From positions 682,001-746,000 of the forward strand of contig SSBO01000008.1 in the NCBI GenBank assembly GCA_005281725.1: a DNA stretch of 64,000 nucleotides, in the 5' to 3' direction. Every line of letters starts with the position of its first letter. Position 1 is the first letter of the stretch. The notes beneath the pieces were generated by a model. The model ran no database searches and had not been told where the DNA came from. It saw nothing but the letters and a program-made list of their open reading frames with translations. This stretch comes from Wuchereria bancrofti (lineage: Eukaryota; Nematoda; Chromadorea; Rhabditida; Onchocercidae). Positions 41,277 through 56,700 of this stretch are shown here, piece after piece. Position numbers and translations under genes: made by a program.

Positions 41277-43462
41277 TCAAATGTCAAGCGTAAAAGCACC
41301 CTCTTCAGCTCGGTAAATAGCTTCCTCCACATCAACATAGTCCAACGCCGCCTTTAAATATGTTGTATCTTTTCCTCTTTTACGTGCTTCCTCTATTTGT
41401 TTGCGTAAAGCGTACCTTTTTAGAGTTGGCACTACTTCGTATTTAGGAGAATTCAGAAATCCATCATAATCCTTTCTAAAGAAGCATCTATGTAGTGCAA
41501 TCAGTGGAAATATTATGCATATGAATGAATGAAAGACAAGAATTGACATAAAAAAAAAATTGCATTCATAAATATTTCTCATTACATCATTAAATTCATT
41601 AATCCAGTTTTTCGCTTACTGCAATTGCAAGTAAAAACATTTCTGATCGGTAAATCACTTACCTAGAATACCAGAAGTAGAAACATACTACCGCAAAACT
41701 GCTCAAAAATGACGCTGTTACTTTTCGTTTATGAGCTGCAGAATTGCAAACTTCCAGATAGGACTGTGAAGCTACTACTGTCACCTCATCTAGTGGTTTT
41801 CGCTTATCAATTCCAAAATAAGCCTTGCTCTCACTGAATTTCAAGTTTTCCGTGTGCCTCGAAATTTCTGAAACATAATAAAACTAGATGAAGAGATCCA
41901 AGTTTCTCAATACTCTAGAGTAAAGGCTACATCATTTCTTTAAGTAATTAGATTTTCATCAGTTGAAATTATTTAATGCAATATCTTACAAAATTCGATA
42001 TAAATATTAATCAATAATTAATTCTTCAATAATTAATTCAGTTACCGATTATATATATATATACATACATAATATTTCATAACAATTTTTATTACAGTGA
42101 TTTTTAGTTTATTTACATTCCTAGTTTATTTACATTTCCAATAGTAATTAACACCTCGAATATAGGCTTGTACTGACTTCTACAAAAATAGTTCACTGTA
42201 CCAGCTATTAAACTATTTTCTCAGATCCATTATCTACCATTGATAAGGTTATTATCAATATCTGAACTTTTCATTTTCTCTCGCAAAAAAAACAATAAAA
42301 TCTATAGGCATGTATAAACAAGAAGTTACAAAAGTATTACTGGTAGGAACGAATGCTGTTTGTGGTTGTTTTTGAATAGTAATAGTAGTAGTAGTAGATG
42401 GACCATTGCTAATCGGTGGTTTCGTATTTTTTCGCCTGAAATTCTCTTTGAAATGGCAATATTGATAAGATGTAATTCATCAAATGATATCATAATACAC
42501 ATCACGCGTCCTAAATTTGTCCATGTTCCAGAAGTTGTATAATCTAACATAATTCCAAAGATTCCATATTCATAGTTTTAATCCAAAAAAAAAAAAAACC
42601 ATACACTGATTCTAATTTTTGAGCAAAAAGAAAAAAATTACTACTAACCTTAAAACTTTTTTAAGAATAGTCGAAAGGCTCCGCATATCATCACCACTAA
42701 CACTTGCCCTTATGTTCCGTGAACTACAAGATATAGAACCAAAAGAAAAAAAAAATGAAATTACCAATTCAAAGCAGTAATATAATAATCCACTACTAAA
42801 GAATAAAATATTCTCGAGATTCAATAGTATACTCTAGTTTGAAAGTCAATTGCACTCACTCATAGTATCCACATAAAGAAATCAAATCTTTATATGCGCA
42901 ATCTTTGTTTTATCTCTTTGCTTTAACATTTTATAATACAAATCTTCCTAGTTTTGCTTAATTTGAAATCTTTAAAAGATATGAAATATAAAATAATCCA
43001 TATCGTACCACTAACCAGCGGTTTCGTATTCTTCCGTCTGAAATCCTCTTTCAAATAGCAATATTGATATATAACATTTGCTACTGTGCACTTTAGGAAA
43101 TATTTCACCTTCATGTTATTTGCATATTTCATAATTATTTGTAATCATTTATTTCATCTTCACACATAATATTACAGATCTGTGGCAGATGATTAGGTAG
43201 TAACAACAACAAAGAAAAAAAAACTTCTAGTGAGCAGTATTGAAAAAAAAAGAAAAAAAGACCAACGACTTATATGTCTATTTTCTAAATAAAATGGCAA
43301 CAGAAAATTCGGAAGTCTGAAAATCTTTTCAAAAATTAGAAACCACAGTAGTGGAGAAATGATATCGAAAAAACGATGCGAAAATAACTTGTTCGAAGCA
43401 AAACTGAATTTGAATTTATTATACTTTAGAATGGGAGACCAGACATTTTTTCTCATATCCAT
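41277..43462 (-). CDS. Unrecognised single-pass membrane protein
   Basis: Five exons on the - strand join in phase: 43425-43462, 42649-42723, 42341-42435, 41663-41867, 41277-41475 (612 nt, 203 residues). I do not recognise the family. The chain has a basic region (LKKVLRRKNTKPP, about 32-44), a short Thr run (TTTTTITI, about 50-57), one hydrophobic segment (about 119-137, ending VVCFYFWYS) and a charged, helical C-terminal part of about 65 residues rich in Lys, Arg, Glu and Tyr. Positive charge just before the segment (HKRK) suggests the N-terminal side faces the cytosol, but topology is inference. Exons 2-5 are well supported by splice sites and phase; exon 1 (12 codons) is the weakest part. 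The predicted start lies only 134 bp after the stop of the MRTO4 gene on the same strand, so the two may share a transcript. Confidence 0.62.
42403..43070 (-). repeat. Diverged copy of an exon start and its flanking intron
   Basis: About 65 bp at 42403-42468, spanning the intron end, the acceptor and the first codons of exon 3 of the membrane-protein gene, resembles 43008-43070 at roughly 80 percent. Both contain an ATTTCAG acceptor followed by codons for Arg-Lys-Asn-Thr-Lys-Pro. The upstream copy cannot be spliced in between exons 1 and 2 in phase, so it looks like a decayed duplicate exon. Confidence 0.65.
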
Positions 43463-43596
43463 CAGGACAACAAATCGGTCGTTTTTTTAATAGGAAATAA
43501 AATTTGAAAAGTTATCATAGTTAATGTATATTAAGGTTCTAGCATTCTACATTAGAAGTGTATTTCAACAGGAAGACAATAACATTCAAAAATATA

Positions 43597-45534
43597 TTAG
43601 GTAATGTAAGTGAAACCCGTGCGTTTGCACCAGTGAGCAGAAAGTTTAACATGAAATGTAGACATCTTGTAACTAAGAAGTTTCAATAACCTGCACTGAT
43701 CAGCGGTTAATTTATCACCGTCTTTGCAAATAACGTAATGAGATATCAATGTCACTACACCTGAAATTTAATTTGAGTATTTTGCAACTGAACTTTTGGA
43801 TGAGGAAGGAAGGAACATCTCGAAGAGATACATCATTCATTGGAAAATAGCCATGATTGCATGCTATACGATTAATATCAGAACATGTAATAAAGCTACG
43901 AGATTCCCCAGAAAATTATTATATGACAGAAAAGCCAAGGCTTAATGGTACTAAGACAAAACTTTTGATAATATCTTACCTTTCTCCAGTTTAGTTGGCA
44001 AGCCAAGCTTCCTGAGCTGTGGTTCTAGAGAAAACGGAAATTGCGTTAGCGGTCCCTCACACAGCTCAACAGTACTAATTGCAGTTTGACCACATCGAGC
44101 AAAATCTGACATATACATTTCATTGAAATATCTGAAATACAACGGATATTTCAGAAAATTCAAAAATTTCAAAAAAAGCTAAGCAACAGAGTAGGATTTG
44201 CTGTAGGTGAATCTTTCATAAAAGAATTCACGAAAATTCTAAACGATACATAACGACCTACTAACAACTTTAAAAAAAAAGAAAAAAAAAAAAGATAACT
44301 TACTTTTTAACACTATCATGATCTTCATTTGTAAACATTAAACCACATTCTCCTTTCAACAAACCACTGATCTTTAAGGAAAATTAATATAAAAATATGG
44401 ACTGAATATCTCCATACATTCATAAATTGAAATTCTTTTGTGTTCTATTTTTTCAAAAATTAAAATTGCAATATTCCAAAATCTATTCATTCTCAACAGG
44501 AAAATGCCAACCTTATTCAATCCACGCGCATATTCTGTGGATGAAGTTTTGCCCAGCGCAATTGCCATAACATTATTTTTGCCATAGAAGAAACGTGAAT
44601 TATTCTTATATTTTTGCCGAATCTGAAAATAACAAGAGAAGGAAATACTTTCACTTCACACGTTCCAAACTATTGGTAAAAATCAATAAAAAAAACCGCG
44701 TGAAATTACCAAAAAATAAATCCCTATACCAAATTCTCCTTCAAGCTTCTTAGCTGAATATTCTTTTTAATGTGAAAAAAGGAAAACTCCCAGGAGTCCC
44801 CACATTTACTACAAGCTAGAATATAATGATATTCAGAGTCAAATATTTTAAATAAAATTCTTCCTGATTAGCTAGAAGCCACCAGGGTTTACAACCAAAC
44901 TGACTTTGGTATACAGCTAAAGTAATGAAGCAAAAACATTTAAATGCAATCTAGTTTACAAAAGATGATTCAAAAAGACTTATAGTTTACTTCAATAAAT
45001 TTAGAAGAACGCATGTTTTCAATTTTGAAAAGAAATAAATGCTCGTATGTATCAACACATTTTCGTATTTCATCAACCAACTTGATCTTCTTTTCCTTCG
45101 TTTTTTTCTTTACCCGAGTTAATGACACTGGAAATCACAACGTAATAATGAAAAGTTGAAAAGCAAAAAGAAAGAAACAGTAAAGAGAAAACTATAAATC
45201 CTTTCTCCTATCTTCATCAAAAGTCATTTTTTTTTTTTTTTTTTTGATCTTTGTATTTTATCAAAATGTTAGTGGAATAGTTGTGCGGAAAAGAAGACAA
45301 AAAATTATGAAATCTTCCATCAAAATGTATAAGTGCTCAGAAACTCTCTTATTGCATACCTGAATAGATACGAGAAAAATTGCCATAAAATAAAAGTTAA
45401 ATAATGTTATCACATTATGCAGAAGTACCATCACATGCCATCTAAATGATTGCTATTTGTAGTAAAAAAAAATTTACAGCATAGGTCAAATTCATAAGAA
45501 AATTACCATCTACTTCACGTTTTGATTTTGGCAT
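43597..45534 (-). CDS. mrto-4: MRTO4/Mrt4 ribosome assembly factor
   Basis: Six exons: 45507-45534, 44991-45127, 44512-44622, 44304-44371, 43980-44131, 43597-43760 (660 nt, 219 residues), all in phase. The protein starts MPKSKR like its relatives, then carries the L10/P0-like landmarks of Mrt4: RKCVDTYEHLFLFKIENMR, RFFYGKNNVMAIALG, GECGLMFTN, and LEPQLRKLGLPTKLEKGVV followed by KDGDKLTADQCRLLKLL. Mrt4 occupies the P0 binding site on pre-60S particles in the nucleolus and is later exchanged for P0; it lacks the acidic P-stalk tail, as here. Length is close to the human protein (about 239). The C-terminal 20 or so residues after RLLKLL are not conserved as far as I can tell. It lies upstream of the membrane-protein gene on the same strand. 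Confidence 0.93.
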
Positions 45535-47722
45535 CTTCAACGGTATAAATTTGTTATGTCCGCTTCTATATTTTCCTAAAAAGTAAAATACTTTTTTTTC
45601 CTCTTAAAAGCAAAAAATAAAAACAAAGAGAAAAATAAAAAAAGAAACAAAACTGCAAAGACTTACAAACGCGCGCTCTGAATACAAATAAAATGCACTT
45701 TATTTTTTAATTAATCGCTAAAAAAAACAAAAAATGGACTTCTATTTTCACATATATTCAATTAAAATTAAACAAATGACACACGAAAAATACAAATATT
45801 TTCGCTTGATTAATACTAAAAGAAGACCAAATAACCTTATGTGAGAGAGAAAATCCTCCTCCCTCCACCAATCCTATCATTTTCATGGCAAATGACGGTC
45901 AGTCACCTCATATCAAATTGTACTCCAATTTTAACACTTTTATACCGCGGAAAAGAATTCATGTTAAAACCTCGCCTTACCTACAACAGCTTTGCACCCA
46001 CCTTAAGATTACGTCCCATCTCTCCAAATCGTAGAATTCATAATTCAATGGAATTCAATCCTGGCCGCTATTTTCTTTTTAATTTAGCTAATGAATCGTA
46101 AAAATTTCCATGTGTTTACTCAAAGCTACCAATAATACATTAATAATAAAAGCAACAGGGGAGAAAATATTGCAATATGTAACAGTATGAATCAATTGTA
46201 ATTATTTTTAATTTAAAAAAAAAGAAAAAACCCATATTCAAAGAACAAGTATTTGTTAGGAAATGATAATAACTGAAGAAAAATACAACTACTAGCTTAA
46301 TAAACATATCAGTTTTGCACCATTTCTAAGTTTCTCTACATCTGATACTCACAAATTTATAATCAGTTTGGATGCTACAAATAAAATATACACACAAAAA
46401 AGAGAAAAAGAAATAATTTCTCAAGCGTATATAAAAATTATGAATTTTGGCAAAAAAACGGATGATGGTTCAATTAAAATTGTCAAATGCATTGCATCAC
46501 TATCATTTTATTCTGCATAATAATATACGTAATAATATATTGATTCCCATTCCATATCAGAAGCATGATTATAAATTCACGGATGAAAAGGAAAGAAAAA
46601 AACAAGGAAACAAATTTAATCTAAGGTAAAGTATATTGGATGTCAGGCCTATCTGATTAACAGTTAACCTTATCATATTGTTATGGAAATTACTGTCCGA
46701 ACTTTTTTCAAAGTTTCAAATTCCGACCATTTAGAATCCAAACAGTTAAATTTCAATTACCAAATTTATATCTTAATACCTTACCTTTCTTCTACTTCAA
46801 GGATAGGCTTCAATTTACACCGCTAATCTTCCAGAATTCAGTATTGTAACATCATCTATGAAATTATAGAAATCTATAAAGAGTATTAATTCTTTTTCCC
46901 CTTCTCCCCTTCCACCTTGATGTAATCTCCAATGCATTTATATGAAGTTTACTGCAAATAGTCCATTTTGGATACCCACTTTATTCACTCGTTTGACGTG
47001 AAGCTTATTAATTCAGTCTCTTTTTTTTACTGCTTTGTGAAATTATAAAATCTTTCAAAGTAGAAAAAACTAATAGACATGTATCATGTGGAGAATCAAG
47101 CTACCAAATATGTAAACAAAGCTGTCAAATAGGTGTTCAAACACGGGGAAGGAAAAATTGCTGAATATAGCTTTCTACAACAGATATTAATTACTTGATG
47201 CTCATCTTTGTGATCGCATGAAAGCAAAAAGACTACGAAAATAGTAACATGGAAAGAAAAACTACAAAACGGGTTGAACTGAATGAAAATCAGATGTCTA
47301 TCATAAAAAAATGTTTGCCTTTATGTCGTTTAGCATCGACAATATATATTGAAAATAAATATGGTGGATATTCAATAAATAATCAATTTCAAGCGATCAT
47401 AGGAAGATAAATTGCTTAAAAATCAAATACGAACAGTGTAATGCTAAATAAGCTGGAAATAGAGTAAATTGTGAATTTTGCAATGATATTACACATATAT
47501 ATCAAAACTTTAAAAAGAAAAATTAACTCTATTCTAGCAAAGAATTTTGTTTAAATGGAACTCAAACCATATTCTACTCTTATCGAAACACCGAATTTTC
47601 TGGGAAACATGAAGCATTATTTTGATATCTATTGTTTTTTAATTCTAATTATTTCATCGTTCGCAGCATTGCCATTTAAATAACTGCACCATATTTGGCC
47701 CTGTCTCGACTGGTATCATTTG
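45535..47722. other. Intergenic stretch between Aurora kinase and MRTO4 genes
   Basis: No exon is supported on either strand. Two open frames of 86 and 60 codons on the + strand lack domains or splice context. The part near 45535 should contain the MRTO4 promoter or trans-splice site, and the part near 47722 the Aurora 3' UTR. Confidence 0.5.
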
Positions 47723-49545
<1,823 letters not shown>

Positions 49546-49560
49546 TATTGGAATTCTGCA
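49546..49560 (-). promoter_or_regulatory. Probable spliced-leader acceptor of the Aurora kinase gene
   Basis: On the - strand TATTGCAG is followed by ten bases and then the ATG at 49545. A lone acceptor with no fitting upstream donor, this close to the start, is the usual look of a nematode spliced-leader addition site. It also supports the chosen start codon. Confidence 0.5.
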
Positions 49561-50736
49561 ATATCTTTACGTTTCAAGTATGCGTTTAACGAGTATTAAT
49601 AATGGACATTTAAAAAGCATCCATATTCATTCACTTATTTTCTTTTACCTTCTTCATTACAATATAAATAAATCTGCGTATCGACCGCATCTATTGATAA
49701 TGCCACTACGATGGAAAAAAACTAGCAGATGAACCGGCAAACTAACCAGTAGAGCCTGCGACGAATAACCAACCACTAATGAAAAAAACTCCAACTCACC
49801 TACCACTCACACCCATTTTTACCGGCAGAATTTTCAATTCAAAAATTTCCTTCACATCCGCATTATGAGACTTTTTTTGAACGAGGCGATCAGACAAATG
49901 TGGGAGAAGTGAGATAGTATGTGAAGAGGAATTGATGAAGAGTGTAGAGTCCAGTTTTTTTCGTCCCGTTTTGGAGTTTGAGTGATTAATTCGAGTGGGA
50001 TGATTAAATTTTTTTTTCTACTAATTAATTCAATTTAGATGAAGAAATTTTTCCATCAAATTAAATAATTTTCAATTGTTCAAGAGTCCTTCAGTGATAT
50101 ATGGAATTTTTCAACAATCTAAAAAAATTCTGATGGGTCCGGAAAAAAAAAGAAAATAAAAAATAAAAACCAAAGAATGAAGAAATTAAACTCTGTATTA
50201 ATTCATGAAATGTTCTTTTTTTTTTCGATAATTTTTTATATTTGATACGGCTCTATTTATCGACCAACATTTAAAAATTATCAAGGCATATGTTACAAAT
50301 AACATAAATGAAGATTACAAATGCTTATCACAAAGACAAGCATCCAGTATGAATGGTATTATTTATTTATTCCCATGATAAAAGCTAAGTTTCATCGCTT
50401 ATTATCATTTTCTTATCAAATGAGTAATGTCAAATTGAACAATATTTCGGTTTTATATCTTGTTTTATTTCATTTTTCATCGAAAATTGTTTCTTCCTTT
50501 CTCTTTTATAGTATTCTGTATAATTTACATTCATCTGTCACATGAATTATATAGTAAGAAGTCGCTAAGACGGAAGTTTTGATCAAAATGAATAATTGTA
50601 GAAATTCATATTTACTTGCAAAAATGCTTTTTTGAAAGTATAATTTTCTTTATCTAATTTTTTTAATTGTATTTGTATTCTTTTTTTTATTTCCTTGATA
50701 ATCATTTGCATTCAAAGAGAGAAAAAAGGAAATATG
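49561..50736. other. Intergenic stretch between K2P channel and Aurora kinase genes
   Basis: About 1.2 kb without supported exons. A slightly GC-richer patch just upstream of the Aurora start (about 49670-49950) may hold its promoter. A reverse-strand AATAAA-like signal near 50359 could serve the K2P channel. Confidence 0.45.
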
Positions 50737-53700
50737 TCAAGAATTCTTCTCATTGGTTGAAGATTGTCCAATGTCATCCGATTGTATATCATTTTTGCTA
50801 TCTGTCAATGCGCGGCAATCATCAATTCGTGCTTTCACTTCGGCTAACAATCGATGCAATTCATCAGTATATATCTGTAGTGTACCAGAAAAAAATTCGG
50901 AAATTATTTGAAATGTATGATTTAGACTAAATTATAAAATATATCAAAGTGCATTTTTAGATGTTACTAAAAGTATGAAATTTAAATTAATATATTGTAT
51001 GAAATAATTTTGGACGTAATTTTAAGCATATTAAAGTATATTATTTAAAGTTTAACAGTTTAGCAACCAAATGATATTAATATGCTATTTAAAATATACC
51101 AATATAATTTTGTCAATATAAGTATACTACTACAATATTGTTTAAAATAGACTAATATGTAAATTAAGAGTCGTGAAATTTATTCAGTGCAAGCCACCAT
51201 GGTATATCAGGAATAGCATGCTTTCATTAATTTTAAATTAGAGCAAAACTTTGCGAAATTATAAACTTGTATTGTAAGATATCAAGCACGTCAATCAATT
51301 ATTGGTATCATAATTGATATTATTAATAAAATAATAAAGCCAATGTAATAAGGATGTATTTATAGCTTTAGTAAATTGAAAAATTACGTCTTTAATTAAA
51401 AAAAAAACCTTTCATATGATTTTTAATTTTGAAAAAAAGAAAAAAGAAAAAAAAAAAACATTACTCGTCTTGCTTTTGGTGTTGTATACATGTAAGATGT
51501 ATTCATTGTTTGTGACAAAAGTGGAATACTTTCTGTTGTTTTAACAAATGATAACCGTTGTGATTTATCTATTGAAGATGATTGCTGATCATCTGAAGGA
51601 GTGATAAATGTTAATAAATACTTTAAGGTTAATAAATATTAATAAATAAATGTTAATAAACTTTACCTTAAGTTTGATTAATTTCTTCCTTTAGTTCACT
51701 TTTTTTTCTTCGTTTTAAAGAAAAGTGATAAAATATCATATATACAAATGTTCAACTGAATTTGTTAAAAAATTAAGCAAAAAAAAGGAGAAATCAACCA
51801 ATATTGTTATATTTCTAATACGTGAAAATAAAACTGAGATAAGCCGTAAATTTTTTCATTGCCAAAAAAAGAATTATTCATTTTTGTAGGCATTTTATTT
51901 CATTCACGAATTTATTTTTTCTTTTCATTTTCTCATAACAATTGTTACTTCTTATATCTTCTTCATAATTTAATTATTTAATTTTTAGATCAAAAATTTA
52001 TTTCACTAATTTGCATGACCATTGTCTTCACTGATTAATTAATTGCTTAATTTAATCGGTGTATTCTGCTTTTTTTTCAGTATAGAAAATTGCTCCTACA
52101 TATTATAGAATCATGCTACAACCACATATGAAGTAAAAATTTTCGGTATGTGAGAATTATAATTCGTTTCATAGTAAAGCTGAAGCAAAATATTTATTAG
52201 CTTAGTTTAATCAAATAACACTATAAATTAAGATTGAAATATCTATTAGTTAAATTTGTTAATATAATAAAGCAAAATTGAAAATGAATTGTGTTCAATT
52301 TACAACGACAAACTTGGAATTGAAGTATTCCGTAACATATGTGAACTGTCTTTAACTGTTGTCATACATAATTCTTGTGATTCATACGCCTGCGGTGGTA
52401 CAATCACTACTTGATGACTATAAAAGTAAAGTAAGTTGGAAAATTCAGTTCGTACTATTGATCGAAATTAAATATATACTTTATACATACATATATTTCA
52501 AACAAAAATCATCCATTTTATAATTCATTATCACTACAGTCGAAAAATGCTAGAAATTTTATTTGAAAAATTGAAATAATTAAATTAAATTGAATTTGCA
52601 TTTTTGATATTTTTGTCGAACAGAATAATTTATAGTAATATCAATCATAAAATTTTTAAAATGTCATTAAATTTAAAAATTAACTCAATATTCTCCATAT
52701 TTTTGACTCTAACAGGAAGTGCATCATTTTCTTTTTCAGGTAGCATTGATAAATCAGGCCAGGATACTGCATCGAAATATTTTTTACTTCCCATATTTAT
52801 ACATGCTTGAACAATATGTTCATCAGTTTGGGTACCTTTGTTTACCTGAAATTATTGTTGTTAACATTGTTATCATTATTATTTTTCCCAGCATCCTTTC
52901 TAAATACTAATAATTCCGCTTTTCCAATATATGACAAAAATTAGATGCTAAAAAAATTGCAATGAGAAGGTATAATTGAAGCACTAATGATTAAAGTTAA
53001 ATTATTAATATACGCGTAAATTTTTTTCTAAAATTAAAACCGGATCATTTTTAGCTTGATAAGTTTTTAGTTGCTTCCAAAAAAAAGTGAAATATTTTAT
53101 AGAAATAAAACATTCATTGCATTATTTTCGTTTATACATCAATTCTCTTATGCATCCTTATTATATACTTTAGAAATTAGGTAGTTCAAAATAATAATAA
53201 TCATAATCACAACATGCATAATCGTGGTATATAATCTAAAATCATTGTGATGAATTCAGAAAACTATCTATTTTTAAAAACCTGTTTAAAAAAAAGCAAT
53301 AAAGTACCATGCAGAGTGCATGACGTATATGCTCTAGTAGTGCTCGGCGATCACGTTTGATTCGTGGTAATATGGTATTTGCGAATGTATCCTTACGCTG
53401 AATTTTTGGTNGAAAAGTGATAAAATATCATATATACAAATGTTCAACTGAATTTGTTAAAAAATTAAGCAAAAAAAAGGAGAAATCAACCAATATTGTT
53501 ATATTTCTAATACGTGAAAATAAAACTGAGATAAGCCGTAAATTTTTTCATTGCCAAAAAAAGAATTATTCATTTTTGTAGGCATTTTATTTCATTCACG
53601 AATTTATTTTTTCTTTTCATTTTCTCATAACAATTGTTACTTCTTATATCTTCTTCATAATTTAATTATTTAATTTTTAGATCAAAAATTTATTTCACTA

Positions 53701-56700
53701 ATTTGCATGACCATTGTCTTCACTGATTAATTAATTGCTTAATTTAATCGGTGTATTCTGCTTTTTTTTCAGTATAGAAAATTGCTCCTACATATTATAG
53801 AATCATGCTACAACCACATATGAAGTAAAAATTTTCGGTATGTGAGAATTATAATTCGTTTCATAGTAAAGCTGAAGCAAAATATTTATTAGCTTAGTTT
53901 AATCAAATAACACTATAAATTAAGATTGAAATATCTATTAGTTAAATTTGTTAATATAATAAAGCAAAATTGAAAATGAATTGTGTTCAATTTACAACGA
54001 CAAACTTGGAATTGAAGTATTCCGTAACATATGTGAACTGTCTTTAACTGTTGTCATACATAATTCTTGTGATTCATACGCCTGCGGTGGTACAATCACT
54101 ACTTGATGACTATAAAAGTAAAGTAAGTTGGAAAATTCAGTTCGTACTATTGATCGAAATTAAATATATACTTTATACATACATATATTTCAAACAAAAA
54201 TCATCCATTTTATAATTCATTATCACTACAGTCGAAAAATGCTAGAAATTTTATTTGAAAAATTGAAATAATTAAATTAAATTGAATTTGCATTTTTGAT
54301 ATTTTTGTCGAACAGAATAATTTATAGTAATATCAATCATAAAATTTTTAAAATGTCATTAAATTTAAAAATTAACTCAATATTCTCCATATTTTTGACT
54401 CTAACAGGAAGTGCATCATTTTCTTTTTCAGGTAGCATTGATAAATCAGGCCAGGATACTGCATCGAAATATTTTTTACTTCCCATATTTATACATGCTT
54501 GAACAATATGTTCATCAGTTTGGGTACCTTTGTTTACCTGAAATTATTGTTGTTAACATTGTTATCATTATTATTTTTCCCAGCATCCTTTCTAAATACT
54601 AATAATTCCGCTTTTCCAATATATGACAAAAATTAGATGCTAAAAAAATTGCAATGAGAAGGTATAATTGAAGCACTAATGATTAAAGTTAAATTATTAA
54701 TATACGCGTAAATTTTTTTCTAAAATTAAAACCGGATCATTTTTAGCTTGATAAGTTTTTAGTTGCTTCCAAAAAAAAGTGAAATATTTTATAGAAATAA
54801 AACATTCATTGCATTATTTTCGTTTATACATCAATTCTCTTATGCATCCTTATTATATACTTTAGAAATTAGGTAGTTCAAAATAATAATAATCATAATC
54901 ACAACATGCATAATCGTGGTATATAATCTAAAATCATTGTGATGAATTCAGAAAACTATCTATTTTTAAAAACCTGTTTAAAAAAAAGCAATAAAGTACC
55001 ATGCAGAGTGCATGACGTATATGCTCTAGTAGTGCTCGGCGATCACGTTTGATTCGTGGTAATATGGTATTTGCGAATGTATCCTTACGCTGAATTTTTG
55101 GTTGACGTCTTCGTTTACGCCACATACGCCATAGAGAAACAAAATCTATTTTGTTCTAAAATTAAGCAAAAATTAATTACTACGAATTCATTAACTTAAT
55201 TTTTATTCTCTTTTTTTCTTAGATAAAAGTTGACATTAAAAATTTTTAAAAGCAAAATAAAAAAAACGGACAACAATATAGCTCTTATTTGATATTTTTG
55301 ACAAGATTTCAAAATTTTTACCATTTTTGGTATTAATTTATCATTTTAAAAATTATTAAAAGGTCTTAGCAACATTACTTATGAAAAGGATTTCTTTTTC
55401 AATGCAGTAAATTTTTCATTTGTTTATTTAGAAATTCTATCAATAAAATTTTGCTTCCTAAATTATAAGCTGAGATATTTGTTAAGTTTATGTTGTGACT
55501 ATGTATAATCTAAATGTTTACATCATAAAAATAATGAATTAATTATTAACAGTAATTGTACATATTTCAAAGATTGCTTTGTATGATTCATGATAATGCC
55601 ATTTTATATCATTTACAATTTCTTAATCAATAATAAATAACATTTCATTAAATTTGATCGTTAATCCGGTAGCTCAAAAGTCAATAATTAAGGATAAAGA
55701 TAACAAATTTACTTTACCGGAACATTTATTCTTTCGGCCGGGACACCTTTTTGTTTGTATTCCTCCAGCAGTGTCACCAACAATTCTTCAAACAACCATT
55801 CGAGTTTAATTTGAAGAACATTGATACACATACTAAATAATGCAAGTCCAATCATTATCAGTCCAAATATAACAAACATATCAATCGAATTTGTTGGTGT
55901 TACATCACCTAAAAAATATTTCAAATTTAACAATTTAGTAATTTATGTTGAAATTTAAGTTAAACCTCTGCAAATTTCATTTCAAAATATATGCCTTAAA
56001 AATTCTTTTTTTTACTTTAAAAAAATATAACCTGAAATTTTTGCCTAAAAAATTCTTTAAAAAGTTAGAACCAATAAGTAATAATGAATAAAATTTAGAT
56101 AACATTAGTAATAGGTATACTTAACTAACTAACCGTAACCGATAGTAGTAAGTGAGCAGAAGAAAAAGTAGAAACTTTTGAAGTAATCCCAATCTTTTTC
56201 GAATTTTAAAAAAACTGCAGCACATATAAATACCCATCCTATAGTAATACCAATCTTAAAAAAGTTTTGATGTATTCATAGAACAATGATAGAATGAATA
56301 AATGAATAATAAATTTTAATAAAAAAAAATGAGTATTAAGTTAAAAAGTTATGTTATGCGTAATAATTACTATTTTCATTTGTGATCAACTGGATAAAAT
56401 CGATTGATAATTTAAAAAATATGAAAGATATAAATGGAATGGAATTTTGTTAACTTCAGTTTTTCTGCTCGTTAAGAAATACAATACCAAAGGTTAGAAA
56501 ACTGTGTTATATAAATTAAGAAGTATTGCTGCCAAGTTATTGGTAGTATGTAAGACATAAGACTTTAAATGTGAAAATAAAGGGTTACGTTTTTTTTTTT
56601 TTTGGAGAAAAAGTTAACATGACAAAAGGATTGAAGAGTTATTCGTACGTGAAAACAAAAATGAAAACCGAACAAATGAACAAGATAGAAACGGATGATT

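Noticed and set aside
53992..53994. Stop codon as the end of the K2P channel
   Set aside because: A strong GTTTGT donor just before it joins in phase to two further exons that end at 50737, giving a longer coherent tail; a short isoform remains possible.
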